NCBI RefSeq assembly: GCF_003144195.1
Contig: NW_020290040.1
Span: 1-39,538 of the forward strand
Origin: Ceraceosorus guamensis
Lineage: Eukaryota > Basidiomycota > Exobasidiomycetes > Ceraceosorales > Ceraceosoraceae
Direction: 5' to 3'
DNA length: 39,538 nucleotides
Part shown: positions 10,855 through 21,365 of the stretch, in pieces
How positions within the stretch are numbered: the first letter of the stretch is position 1
How the letters are laid out: each line of letters begins with the position of its first letter
Translations under genes and position numbers: made by a program
The notes under the pieces: model-generated
Databases searched by the model: none
What the model saw: only the letters and a program-made list of their open reading frames with translations
What the model was told of the DNA's origin: nothing

Positions 10855-13800
10855 ATGTCATACCCTTCCCTCCTCGAGAGGGTAAAGCTTACGGGTGTGC
10901 CATCAAGCAGCACCCTCCTCTCTCCCTTGCTAGGCGAGCAGCTTGCCAACTCTCACCTCATCCACATCCTCAGCTGGGTCTTCATCAGTCTCCTCTCTCT
11001 CACACTCATCCTTCGCTTTGTGCCGGGTATCAAAACGGCCCTCTCATTCGCTTACCACTGCTTCTTGGCACCCATCGGCAAGAGCACCAATCAGAGCGAG
11101 AGGCTGGATCGTTTTTACGAAGGTCAAGCTGGCGGTGAGTTGGCAAGCCGTTTTGTTTATGCTCCCGCTTCCCTCCAACAACGGCTCCATTGCATCGCTG
11201 GAATGCCCCCCTAGCTTTGGTTCCAGTCCGGGTCGCGGGAGTCTTGAGTGATACTTTGGGGAATTGGGTCGGCTTGGCAGGCAATTCTCGTGACTTGGCC
11301 ATTCGCGAGCGATCCCAGCCTGGATATATGGGCCACACGTAAAAAGGAAGTGAGGGGAGGGGGCAATTCGAGAGAGGCAGCGAGCGCACGCGCCCTCTCT
11401 CTCTCTCTCCCGCAGAATTGGCCCGTGCACCTGTGCATGTGCATGTCGTACCTTCGCGCGCGCAGCTATAGGCGGGCGTGGTGTTGCTGCTAGACGCGCA
11501 AACGTGGCTTTGAGCGGCGCATGCACAGCGGGAGAGAGAGAGGCAAAGGGTCAAGATTCGCTGATTGAGCGGTCGATGAAGCTGGGAGGTGGGATGTATG
11601 CGGCGACTTGATCTTTACAGTCGTCTTGGCTTGCCCTGTACGCCGTCCTGCCTTCATCGCTTTGATGGCCTCTGCATCGATCGAGATGCTGACGCGCACG
11701 CTTGCCCCACAATTCTCCATCCCACTCGACTGCAGTGTACGATGCCACGCGCAGCGGCTTGCTCCGCGGCAGGCGCACTATGCTCAAGTGAGTGATTGCG
11801 CGAAGGGGGCTCCGTTGGGAAACGGAGCCGTTTGTAGAAGCGGTCGGGAAGGCCGATTTGGCAGCTGACCCAACCCATTGTTGCTTTTCATACAGATTGT
11901 GCGCTGCCCAGCTTCGTGAGATGCAACGTACCAACCCTGGGAAACCCCTGGTGTGGGTCGACGTTGGCGGTGGTACAGGTGAGCAGGGTATTACGCACCT
12001 TGAATTCTACGCAGAGCACAAGCTGAACGTCGCCAAAAATTTCACGTGTCGCAATAGGATGGAACATCGAGGAGATGTCAAAATACTTTCCTCTTCACGA
12101 ATTATCCCAGATTTACCTCATCGACCTCTGCGCCCCGCTGCTCGAAGTCGCCAAGAAGCGCTTCGCTGCAATGGACTTGAAGAATGTGCAGGTGCTTTGC
12201 CAAGACGCTCGTGATTTCCAATTGCCTGGCTTGGCACCTGAACAGAAGGTGGACCTCTTTACCTGCTCCTACAGTATCTCGATGGTGAGTGTGGCATGTC
12301 GCGCCATCAGCGAAGCGTGCTCGGCTGACTGTGATCTTTTACGACGCAGATCCCTCCATTTTACGCCGTCATGGACCGCATCAACGACATGCTCGACCCC
12401 GAGACTGGTATCTACGGCGTTGTAGACTTTTACGTCTCTGGTAGAAGCGCGCCATCTGCGGACAAGAGTGCCATCATCGGAGGCGATACGAGCAGACAGT
12501 GCGGCTGGCTCAGTCGTCTTTTCTGGTCTCACTGGTTCGAACTCGATCACGTCGAGCTTCACCCTGCCAGACGCGGTGAGCAGTAGGGCGGTATCGTGTG
12601 TGCCAGGCGCTCGGGACTGAGACGTTTTTTTCCCTCTTGGACAGACTACCTGGAGTACAAATTCGGAACGATCAAGTGCTTCAATGGCCGCAACAACTTT
12701 ATCGTGCCTTTCATCGTGCGAATGTGAGTGTAGCGGTGCTTGACAAGGGGGAGTCATAACCTGCTGACCTGAGGTGCGTGGATGCAGCCCTTACTACATC
12801 TGGATTGGATGCTCTCGCGCTCGTGACACTACTGCTGCTATCCAGGCGTTTGAAGTAGAGGCCGGAAACCGCGTTATCGTGCCACCTTCATTCCCTGAGC
12901 TCAGCTTCAGCCACTTCCTCGAAGGCGCCCGCTCTCAGCTCTCGGAGAAAGGTAGCGCCAGCAGCATCGACACGGCCTTTGCTTCCGCTCACAATGGCCG
13001 CGAAAAGTCTGGGCTTGTCGTGAGCCGCCGCCGAGGCTCGGATGGCAACGCCAGTGACTCTTCCGGAAACGTTCGCCTTGACCTCGGACCTCAGATTCCT
13101 CTCAGCTCTTTCCACTACCAACGCAGGCAATGGAGATTGCCCTTTGTCGACAACGAGTTCGCTTCTCAATTCCGCACCTGGATTTACGGCTTCGCGTGGG
13201 AAGACCCTTATGTCGATATGAAGCACTTTGACATTGGCGCCAACGACTCTGTGCTCTGCATCACGTCCGCTGGGTGCAACGCTCTTCACTACGCTGTCGC
13301 AGGCGAGCCAAAGCGCATCCACTGCATCGACATGAATCCCTGCCAAGGTCATATCTTGGAGCTCAAGCTGGCGTGCATTGCCGCTCTGGAGTACGAGGAG
13401 TTTTGGGCGCTCTTTGGAGAAGGAAAGCACGCAGACTTCCGCAACCTGCTCGACACCAAGATCTCTCCTTTCCTCAGCTCTCACGCTTACCAATTCTGGC
13501 GTCTAAACACCGAAGCGTTCAAGAGCAACTTCTACTTCCGAGGATACTCTGGACACGCTTTGAGACTTGCCAAGGCCGCCTTCTCTTTGGGACGTGTCAA
13601 TCGCGATGTCAAGGCTGCTTGCGAGGCCGAGACGATTGAAGAGCAGGTCAAGATTTGGGAGCGACGTATGAGGGGCAGGATCATCAACAAACCCCTCATC
13701 AGGTGGTTCTTGTCCAACCCTGCCTTTTTATGGAACGCACTGGGCGTGCCCATCAACCAGATGAACTGTTTCGTGAACGAAGGCGTCTCTACCGAGCAGT

Positions 13801-14345
13801 ACGCTATCGACACTTTGGATCCTATTCCTCACAGGAGCTTGTTCAAGAACGAAAACTACCACTATAGGTTGTGCCTGATGGGCAACTACACCAAGCAGAG
13901 CTGCCCGTTGTACCTCAAGCCAGAGGCCTTCAAGAAGCTCAAAGAAGACGCTTGTAGGAGGTTGGATGCATTTAGATTGCACACTGACTCTATTGTCAAT
14001 GTGCTTCGCGGCCTGGAAGATGCAAGCCTGACGCGGGCCATCACCATGGACCACATGGACTGGTACGACCCGGTCAAGCCGGGTACGGCTTTCCCTAGCG
14101 TCAAGGCTGCCAGGAGGGATGCGGACAAGAGCATCAGTGATCTGGACAGGGAGATCGCCGAGCTCGCCAGGTGCGTGGCGCAGGGAGGAAGCGTGTACTA
14201 CAGATCAGCGGCAAAGCATCCTTGGTACAATGAGAGGTTCGACAGGGCTGGATTCAAGACTAGCCCGGTGCACATCAGGGAGACTGGCAAGAGCATCGAT
14301 CAGGTCAACATGTACGCCAGCTGCTGGAGAGCCGAGCGCATCTAG
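10855..14345 (+). CDS. BTA1: Betaine lipid (DGTS) synthase, BtaB-BtaA fusion
   Basis: This enzyme makes diacylglyceryl-trimethylhomoserine, a phosphorus-free membrane lipid, by moving a homoserine moiety from SAM to diacylglycerol (BtaA) and N-methylating it three times (BtaB). Exons, all in phase: 10855-11134, 11736-11787, 11896-11978, 12058-12284, 12350-12575, 12645-12723 and 12788-14345, giving 834 residues. A membrane segment lies at about 37-60. RFYEGQAG-VYDATRSGLLRGR precedes the BtaB SAM loop VDVGGGTG (132-139), then YLIDLCAPLL and the CSYSISMIPPFY segment. A Ser/Gly-rich linker (about 360-415) leads to the BtaA half, with AWEDPYVDMKHFDI, the loop ITSAGCNALHY (about 470) and DMNPCQGHILELK. 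The BtaB-then-BtaA order is that of fungal BTA1. Intron 1 (601 nt) is far longer than the other five (64-108 nt). In other fungi BTA1 is induced by phosphate limitation; no obvious phosphate-factor site is visible here. Confidence 0.96.
11135..11735 (+). other. Long first intron of BTA1 (601 nt)
   Basis: Donor GTGAGT at 11135 and acceptor CTGCAG at 11735; joining the exons restores GG-VYDATRSGLLRG in frame. The other five introns of this gene are 64-108 nt, so this one is six to nine times longer. It contains a CTCTCTCT pyrimidine run (about 11394-11410) and no coding frame I recognise. A regulatory or intronic RNA role is possible but unproven. Confidence 0.7.
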
Positions 14346-15091
14346 GCTTGCTAGGGTCTCTCTCGTTTCACTCCTCGCAGGCATCAGACCCGTTTGTTGG
14401 GGGGTGATCGACTCCTCTTCTCCCTTCCCCTTCACTCTCACCCTCGTTCGTGCATTATGCTCGATCTAAAACGTCCCGGACTTGACCCACATCGGTCGCA
14501 TTCGCGCCCAGACATCCTAATCAGTTGGGCGCCGACCCATGCAAGAAAGTATATATAAAAAGAAACAGTCACGCGATATCTTCTCTGCCAGCGAGGCTGA
14601 TGCTTGACTGATGAGTCTGGTGATCGAAGGTTCTGAGATGCGAGCAGTGTGTACCGCTGTGGAAAGAGCGAGGCTTGCGCCGAGCTATCCCTATTGCGCG
14701 CGCACTTTATGGCTGCTCGCACGTATACCGTGGGAGTGAGCGCGCTTCCCGCCGCGGTCGCGATCGAGTCACGAGTGCTGCATTTATGAGTAGACGTGCT
14801 GGAGATTGGCCCGCAGCATTGGAGTTGCGGCTCTGCTGCTTTATGATCACCACTCTTTTTCTGTCCACATTGCTTGCCAGGCGTGTGTCAAGCAAGACCT
14901 TGATCTCAGATTGAGCACAATCACAGGAAAACTACAAGAGCGTCCTTGCGGCACCCCACTATCTGGCCTTTTGCAAGCCTGAGCGGAGAGGAGAGGAGGT
15001 GTGCGCGCAGCCTACATTCTGATTGGCGATATAGCGAATTTGGGATTTGGCGCGCGCGCATTGGTGTTCGGTTCGGCCGGGGGACGTAAGA
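14346..15091. other. Intergenic between BTA1 and the methyltransferase gene
   Basis: Holds the BTA1 3' flank, with a TATATAAA stretch at 14551-14559 that could serve the BTA1 polyadenylation region or an upstream promoter, and one TCACGAGT repeat copy (14765-14776). No coding frame with recognisable content. The leader of the 15092 gene must start here. Confidence 0.5.
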
Positions 15092-16579
15092 ATGAGCGCA
15101 GGGAGGGTGTGCGACTGGCTGGAAAGCGGATGGGATGGGTCCAAGAATAGATGGCAGGCGGAGCAGCGTCTTGCTGCGATTTGTAGACATGCCACTCGTC
15201 AGCCATCCGCCAGACATCCTTGGCTCTTCACGCTCGCCATGATAGCCGCCGTGGCGGGTGCGACGTGGGTCTTGAAATGGGCGCGCAAGCTCGTCTGGAG
15301 CAGAGACGGTGCCAGCAGCGACCCTGCACGCAAGGAGAGCTACAGGCATTTTTCTCATATTGCGCTCAATGCAGAAGCGCACTCCGAGTGGATCAATATG
15401 GGTCTGTGGGATAGACCTGCGCTGCATCAGGACCACAAGCTTGCGCAGCCAGATCGGTCGTTCGGCACTCTTTCGCAGCACGACCATACGAGGGATTGGT
15501 GGAACGGTTTTGGACCTATCGCATTGCATCAAGACGCTTTCCTATCTTCTCCTAACATTCACGACTTTTTCCCCACCCGTTCCTTTCCAAGGGCGTGTCA
15601 AGCGCTCGCCTCTTACCTCATCCATCGCGCCTCGCTTCACTTGCCCAGCAATGTCAAGATCTACTCCGACCTTCAAGGCTCGACGGCAAACTTGAACGAC
15701 TTGGCAATTTTGGACGTGGGACACGGGTGCGGAGATTCCTTGCTCTTGCTGGCCAGAACATTGCGACCTCGACGTTTGCATGGCGTCACCTCCTTGCCCG
15801 CACACGCCGACCGAGCTCGCAGCCGTTTGCGCACCTTTTACGATGCTCGGTCCAGATCGCTTGCGCAGTGCGATACACTCTCCACGACAACCTTTGAGCA
15901 AACGAACGAAGCGGGTCAGGTATGGTGTGGAGACGCCATCGAGTTCCTTGACAGCTATCATCGACAGGATGAAGAGCTCAAATGGGAGAGGTATGATCTG
16001 ATCTATGGACTGGATTGCGCGTATCACTTTCGCACGCGGGAGAAGTTTCTGCAGCTGGCGAGCCAAAGGCTCAAGCCGGGAGGTGTGTTGGTGTTGTTCG
16101 ATCTCGTCGCAGCTTGGCCGTACCCGCTCGACAGATCGAATCAGACGATCCGCTCCTCATCTACAATCTCACCACAACAGTCGTCCAACGACTTCAGCAT
16201 ATTTCACGCAGACCACAAAACGCCGATAGCATCGCCTCCGACGCTCTCTACCCGTTTGCTGCACAGACTAACCATGCGTCTTTCCGGAGTGCCTTCCACC
16301 AATCTCAAGGACGTATCCCAATACCTCTCCGACCTCAAAGCTGCGGGGTTGCAGCCCGTCGAAGTGCAGGACGTCTCTTCCAGCGTCTTTCCGGGCTTTT
16401 CCACCTTCCTTCAGGGTCTGGGCAAAGGCGGAGAGAACACTGTCAGGGATGAATGGAATGCCGACTTTATCGGTCTGAGGGGCTTTGGAAGGATCGTCAA
16501 TCGCTGGGCAAAAGGAGGAGCCGAAGGAGCTGTGAGAGCCGTCGTCACCACAGCCAAGAAGCCGCGCGATGCGCAGTGA
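15092..16579 (+). CDS. Membrane-anchored class I SAM-dependent methyltransferase
   Basis: A single-exon gene of 495 residues. After a short N-terminal region there is one hydrophobic segment (about 43-62, FTLAMIAAVAGATWVLKWA) followed by basic residues, consistent with a membrane anchor and the catalytic domain on the cytosolic side. The SAM-binding motif I is LAILDVGHGCGDS (about 205). The acidic post-II and motif IV region reads YDLIYGLDCAYHFRTREKF (about 300), followed by LKPGGVLVLFDL, the motif VI pattern of UbiE/COQ5 and sterol or small-molecule methyltransferases. The substrate cannot be read from sequence. The gene sits directly downstream of BTA1, itself a SAM methyltransferase, with 746 bp between them. 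The first in-frame ATG is at 15092; open codons upstream lack an ATG. Its 3' end faces the EDC4-like gene with only about 214 bp between them. Confidence 0.85.
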   Translation: MSAGRVCDWLESGWDGSKNRWQAEQRLAAICRHATRQPSARHPWLFTLAMIAAVAGATWVLKWARKLVWSRDGASSDPARKESYRHFSHIALNAEAHSEWINMGLWDRPALHQDHKLAQPDRSFGTLSQHDHTRDWWNGFGPIALHQDAFLSSPNIHDFFPTRSFPRACQALASYLIHRASLHLPSNVKIYSDLQGSTANLNDLAILDVGHGCGDSLLLLARTLRPRRLHGVTSLPAHADRARSRLRTFYDARSRSLAQCDTLSTTTFEQTNEAGQVWCGDAIEFLDSYHRQDEELKWERYDLIYGLDCAYHFRTREKFLQLASQRLKPGGVLVLFDLVAAWPYPLDRSNQTIRSSSTISPQQSSNDFSIFHADHKTPIASPPTLSTRLLHRLTMRLSGVPSTNLKDVSQYLSDLKAAGLQPVEVQDVSSSVFPGFSTFLQGLGKGGENTVRDEWNADFIGLRGFGRIVNRWAKGGAEGAVRAVVTTAKKPRDAQ

Positions 16580-16793
16580 TCATTGTGGACACGGAAAGGA
16601 GCGCATGTTCTCATATTCGTGAGCCCATTCTTCGAAATCTCGCTGAAAATTGGTGACAATGAGGAGACCGAGGCCGGACGATGGCCTAGCGTACAGATTG
16701 TGATGCACAGAAGCAAAATCACGACGCTCTTCCAGCTGCTCGCTTGAGCTTCGTAGTGGTGACAGTCTGATATCTTTTGCGCTGTTCTGCTAT

Positions 16794-19700
16794 TCACAGC
16801 AAAGACGGAGCAACGCTCTCTCCTCGGCGCGCAGACTGAGCAGCCATCAATGCGACTCGCAGATCTCCCTGCGCTCCCGATCCATTTTGAGCAGCGAGTA
16901 TGTGGGCCAGGTCGTCGAGGATGGTCGGATCGCGTCGCGAAAGATTGTGGAAGGCTTGTATGGTCGCGTCGTTACCCGCGAGAGCGGGAGATTCCTCCGC
17001 CATCGGTCCAATGCGGGGCGGTCGCTGAGAGGCGCGTGGTGACCCGGGCGCGAAAGACTCGAAGGTCTTCTCGAAGTACTTGAGAGTGTTCAACAGGTCC
17101 TCAGTGCGTGGTTTCAACGCCATGTTCGCGAGCAGCCCCAAGGTCGCTTGATTGATGGCAATCTCTGTGGCGTGCGTGTTTTGGCGGACAAGACCGGAGA
17201 CGGCCGATTCGATAGCGGGAGAGGTAGCTTGCCAGTAAGACGCGATATCCGCACTTCGATGGTCTACAGCAATGGAGAGAGCTAGCATCCAAAGCGCAGC
17301 AATACGGGGAGAGGGCGTGCCACGCTTGTCCAGAGATGTAGAGATACGATGCAGAAGCGCCAAGATGACTGGATTGGAGCATCTTAAACGACTCGTCGAC
17401 TGATCCCACAAGCTTTCGCTCGGCACCGGCAGGCCCTCGAGCAAACGAGTCACGGGAGAAACGTCTTCCTCAACATTGGGCGTGGAAAGTGCAGAAATTA
17501 GCAAGTCTTCCATGTTGTCCAGTGGCTGATGAGCCGGCGTTGGAGTGGTAAAATTTGGCGGGGCTGGTGAGTGAAAGAAATCGCGCTGAAGGTTGGGTTG
17601 ATGCGGAGAGGTGACGTAGTAATGCTGCGGTGAGATCGAATGGCTTGCCGTCGGCAGACGTCGCGGGGTATGAGGAGAAGAAGTCCTTTGATTCGCGACT
17701 GCGGTGCTGAAGAGTGCGTTTGGTCTCGTGACGTTGTGAATTTGTTGAGGTGGCACTCCTTGCGACAGAGATCGGCGCAATTGCTCGATTGTGGTATTCG
17801 ATTGCTCTAGCTGCTGCCTAGTGTCGTCGAGACTAGCACGAAGCTTAGCATTCTCCTCGACCATGCTCTGCACATTATCGGTGACCAGTGTCAAATTCTT
17901 GCTCATCCGGTCGACGCTCTTCTGTAGATCGAGCATCGCGTCCGATTGCTGGGCGACGACTTCTTTTCTGACACCGGTCATCTCGGCTTGGACATCGGCT
18001 TGCAAGGTGTCGACTAGCTGGCTCGTAATCTGTTCCAGACGAGGTGTCAAGGCGTGGGTGACAACGTCGATTCCGAGACGTTGGAAAGTTGGAAAAAAGA
18101 TCTGCGCAAGGCTGGAAGCCAGTTGCGTTGCAACCTGTGGGCTCAACAGCATGTGGTGAATTTCTGCCGGAAAGGTCTGCAGCAAACCATTCATCTGCAT
18201 CCTAACGCTTTCGCTGACGATGTGGCTGATCTGCGGAAGGAGCGATGCTACGACGCTCCGAACGAACTCAGGGCCGATGGTAAGGCCTTTGTGCGCGTTT
18301 TGGTTTCGCTCTAGCGAGGCCAGCAAACGCTGCTCCATCTCCTTTATGAGCGCCTCCAAATCTGGCACGGTGACATTTGCTGAGCTCTCTGGCGCGACGT
18401 TTGCTTCCATATCGCGCAACGAGCGTGCGAGTCCCTTGTCCGGCGTGGCAACGGACGACGTCGAAGAAGCCGGAAGCGCTTCTTTGGGCCCGGCAGAGGC
18501 TCCTTTGCTGGCCGCGCGCTCGTGCGCCGCTTTCTTGCGACTCTTGCGGGACGTGGATGCCGGGCTACTCTCGACAGCCTGGACGCTACTGTCCGGTGAT
18601 GTGGTGCTTTGAGCAAGCACGGACGACAAGGCTTTGGCTTTTGCAGCTTGCGTGCCTCCCTTCGGTGTGCGGGGGGCCGCTCCGGTAGCAGGTGGCGTTT
18701 TGGGCGCCTGTGCTCGCGGCTGCTCCGCGCGGAAGAGGTCTGCAGGGTCTGGAGCCGTCGGCTCACGATTAGCAACGTCTTTGGAAATGGCACCGACTCC
18801 AGAATGGTCGTGTATCTGGTCTCTATGCTCCGCAGGAGCCCCAAGAGCTGGCAGAGTGTTGGGCTCGCCAGGGCTGGATACCGGAGCGACGTGATCTTCT
18901 GCTGGCGCTTCTCTGTCATCGCTGCCAAGCGATGGCTGAAGATCTGGCTCGGAAGCTGCAATCGCAGGTTGGTCCTCAGAGGGGACAGGCTGAGCTGCAA
19001 TGCTGGGTGTTGCCGATGTGCAGTCCTCCGTCTGCGCCATGTCAGCGATGTCTGGAGCGATTCCGGAGGATGTGGATACGTCGACCGGCTGAGCGACGGC
19101 TGGCGTGGAACTAGTAGCCACGCGGTCCTCCACTGGCCTGCTCAGAACTGGAACGGGCTCGTATGGGGACAGCGCCGGCAAGTTTACTAGATGAATCCCA
19201 CCTGGGTGAGCAGCAGCCAGCTGCTCGCTCTGGCCTGCGATGACTATGTCGAAAGATATGCAAGGTTGCGGCAAGGCATACTCCACCAGCTCACCAAGGC
19301 GCAAGGGCTCCCGCTGTCTCTCCCCTCCATCAACAAACTCATCGGCGGCGGCGGATTCGGGCCATCGCAAAGGAAGAACCAGTATTGAAGCGCGCTTTGC
19401 GCTTGCAAGGTAAAGCGCATCTCCTCGAGGATGTATGCGACTGAAAGCCCACTCTTCTCCTTTCAGCTTCACTTGCAGCTGGACCTTCGCGGTCTTGACA
19501 TCGACCAAAATTATCCGCTTGCATCCGTCAAATCCCAGCACGATCGAGCGAACTTCTTGAGCCTCTGGTCCAACTAGGCCCACATAGTCTGGGTCTGCAA
19601 GTCCCGGGGGCAGTCGCAGCACCAGATGAGGTGCTTCGTGCGCATGAGCCGAGTTGGCCGAAAGCCAATCAGCTCTTGTGACACACGCAGAGAGTAGTGC

Positions 19701-21365
19701 ATTCGATCCTTGGCGCAGAATGCAGACGTACTTTCCGTCCACAGAAGTCGAAGTCGCCACGATCTGTGTGAGGAGGTAAAGTGATGAGCCACGATTCAGC
19801 GGCGCAGCTCAGCTTCGAGGACTCACTTGCGAGCTCGCTGGGATGTTCTCAGAGCTCAAAGCTGCTTGAGGCGATGCCAACGTGTCTGTTGGTACCAAGT
19901 GTAAAGGTGGAGCGTCGGGAGACCCTCGCCGGTACATGTTCAAGCTGGCTTCCTGCACGTGAACATTCACCGTCTGAATCAAAGTTGGAGAGGCTCCATC
20001 GACGAGACCGAAGTCTCTGGGCACCTTCCAAACGCCAAGCGTTGCGTGTTCTGTCTCCACACCACGTGCTCCTCCTTTGACAACCCAACCTAGCTCTGCG
20101 ATTTCCTGCACGGCCACACCTTCCAGTCCATCAAGCCGCAAGAGAGCCCTTGCTCCGGTCCTGGTATGCAGAAGTCGCGCGCGTCCCTTACCAGGCATGA
20201 CATACAGAACGTTCTCGCCGAATGCAGCGATTTTGTGTCCGAGCAAGAGTGAAGGTCGGCTGAAAGGCGAAGAGAGCAGAGCTATTGGGGAGACCTCGAG
20301 CTTTGCTGGGTGGAGCGTGTTCGGACCTAAGGGCTGGACTGCATCTACATCGAATACATGCGAAGTGACACCTGCTTCTGACGCGAGGAGCTGAGCGCCG
20401 GAGGTCGAAGACAAGGAAAAAGATGACTGGGAGTGGAGCTGTTTCAGGTGATCCAAAGCAAGAGGTCTTGATTGCACCTCTCCGGCCCGAACAGGCTCGG
20501 CTGGAGGTTTGCGCTCCTGCTTCGACGCCATTTGCGATGACTCAAGAGAAGCTGAGGCGCTCATCGTCGGATCCACAACCCCTTCCCCGGCAGCTGCGCC
20601 GTTCACTGGCTTGGATGAAGGTCCGGACGATGGCGCCTCTGAGCCAGCTTCCTTTGCCTTGAGCTGCGATCCAAAAGCTTCCAGCCCCTCAACGGCCCCC
20701 TTTGCAGCAGTCTCGGTAGGGGTTTGCGCTATATTTTTGCTCTGGCCGAGCAAAGCGAAAGGCGACGCGACGTCGAAAGCAGTTGGTTGGGGATCGGCCT
20801 TCTGCTGGGACTTTAATACGGGGAGGGCGAGATCGGTGTCAGGGTTCGGAGTGGTGAGCGGTAGCTTTGAAGCAGACGCAGAGGGGACAAGCGGTGAAAG
20901 TGGCGTAGGTTCCAAGCTCGCAACGAGGCTCTTCGCGTTGCCAGGACTAGATGGACCGGAGCTGAGAAGAGCTAGGAGGCTTGCGGCGCTCTCGCTCGCC
21001 CTTGGACCTCGTGGCGAAGATGCAGACGATGGGCGCTGGCCAGCTTGTATGCTAGTAGGCAGAGTAGCTGATGTGCTCGAAGTAGCAGTCAGACTTGTCG
21101 GAGAAGCAGGTATGGTGGAAGGCGATAAGAGCTGTGCCAATAGGGACGAAGCATCCTTGCTAGCGCCGGACGGACTGTTGCTTCCTTGAGGTACGGCTGC
21201 TTGACTTCCTAAGCGATCCGTGTTGCTTGGTGACGGCTTAGTGGACCCATCGCTCGCACCCGCACCAATCTTGGGCGAGCTAAAATGAGACTGTGAGCCC
21301 GACGGAGAAGCAGCGTTGCCGTTGTTCCTGCCTGCATTGAGCAGGCTCAGTAGAGAATTCGACAT
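16794..21365 (-). CDS. EDC4/Ge-1-like mRNA decapping scaffold
   Basis: Two exons, 21365-19827 and 19763-16794, join in frame over a 63-nt intron (GTGAGT...CACACAG), for about 1502 residues. The protein starts MSNSLLSLLNAG, followed by a Ser/Pro-rich disordered region to about 330 that contains repeated SLLALLSS and SLLAQLLSP leucine motifs. A WD40-like beta region (about 340-720) follows, with strands such as LGHKIAAFGENVLYVMP and IILVDVKTAKVQLQVK. Then come a second disordered Ala/Pro/Ser region, a helical region with LLQTFPAEIHHMLLSP and a coiled coil (about 1085-1180). The C-terminal helical repeat domain ends with LDDLAHILAAQNG. This order (WD40, linker, coiled coil, alpha-helical C terminus) is that of the metazoan EDC4/Hedls and fission yeast Pdc1 family, which bridges Dcp2 to P-body partners. 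The short leucine motifs resemble those that bind LSm proteins; that is inference. Confidence 0.82.

Noticed and set aside
18344-19000. 218-codon minus-strand frame inside the EDC4-like gene
   Set aside because: It is a shadow of the low-complexity Ala/Ser/Pro linker of the real protein, with Arg/Leu-rich composition typical of an off-frame read.
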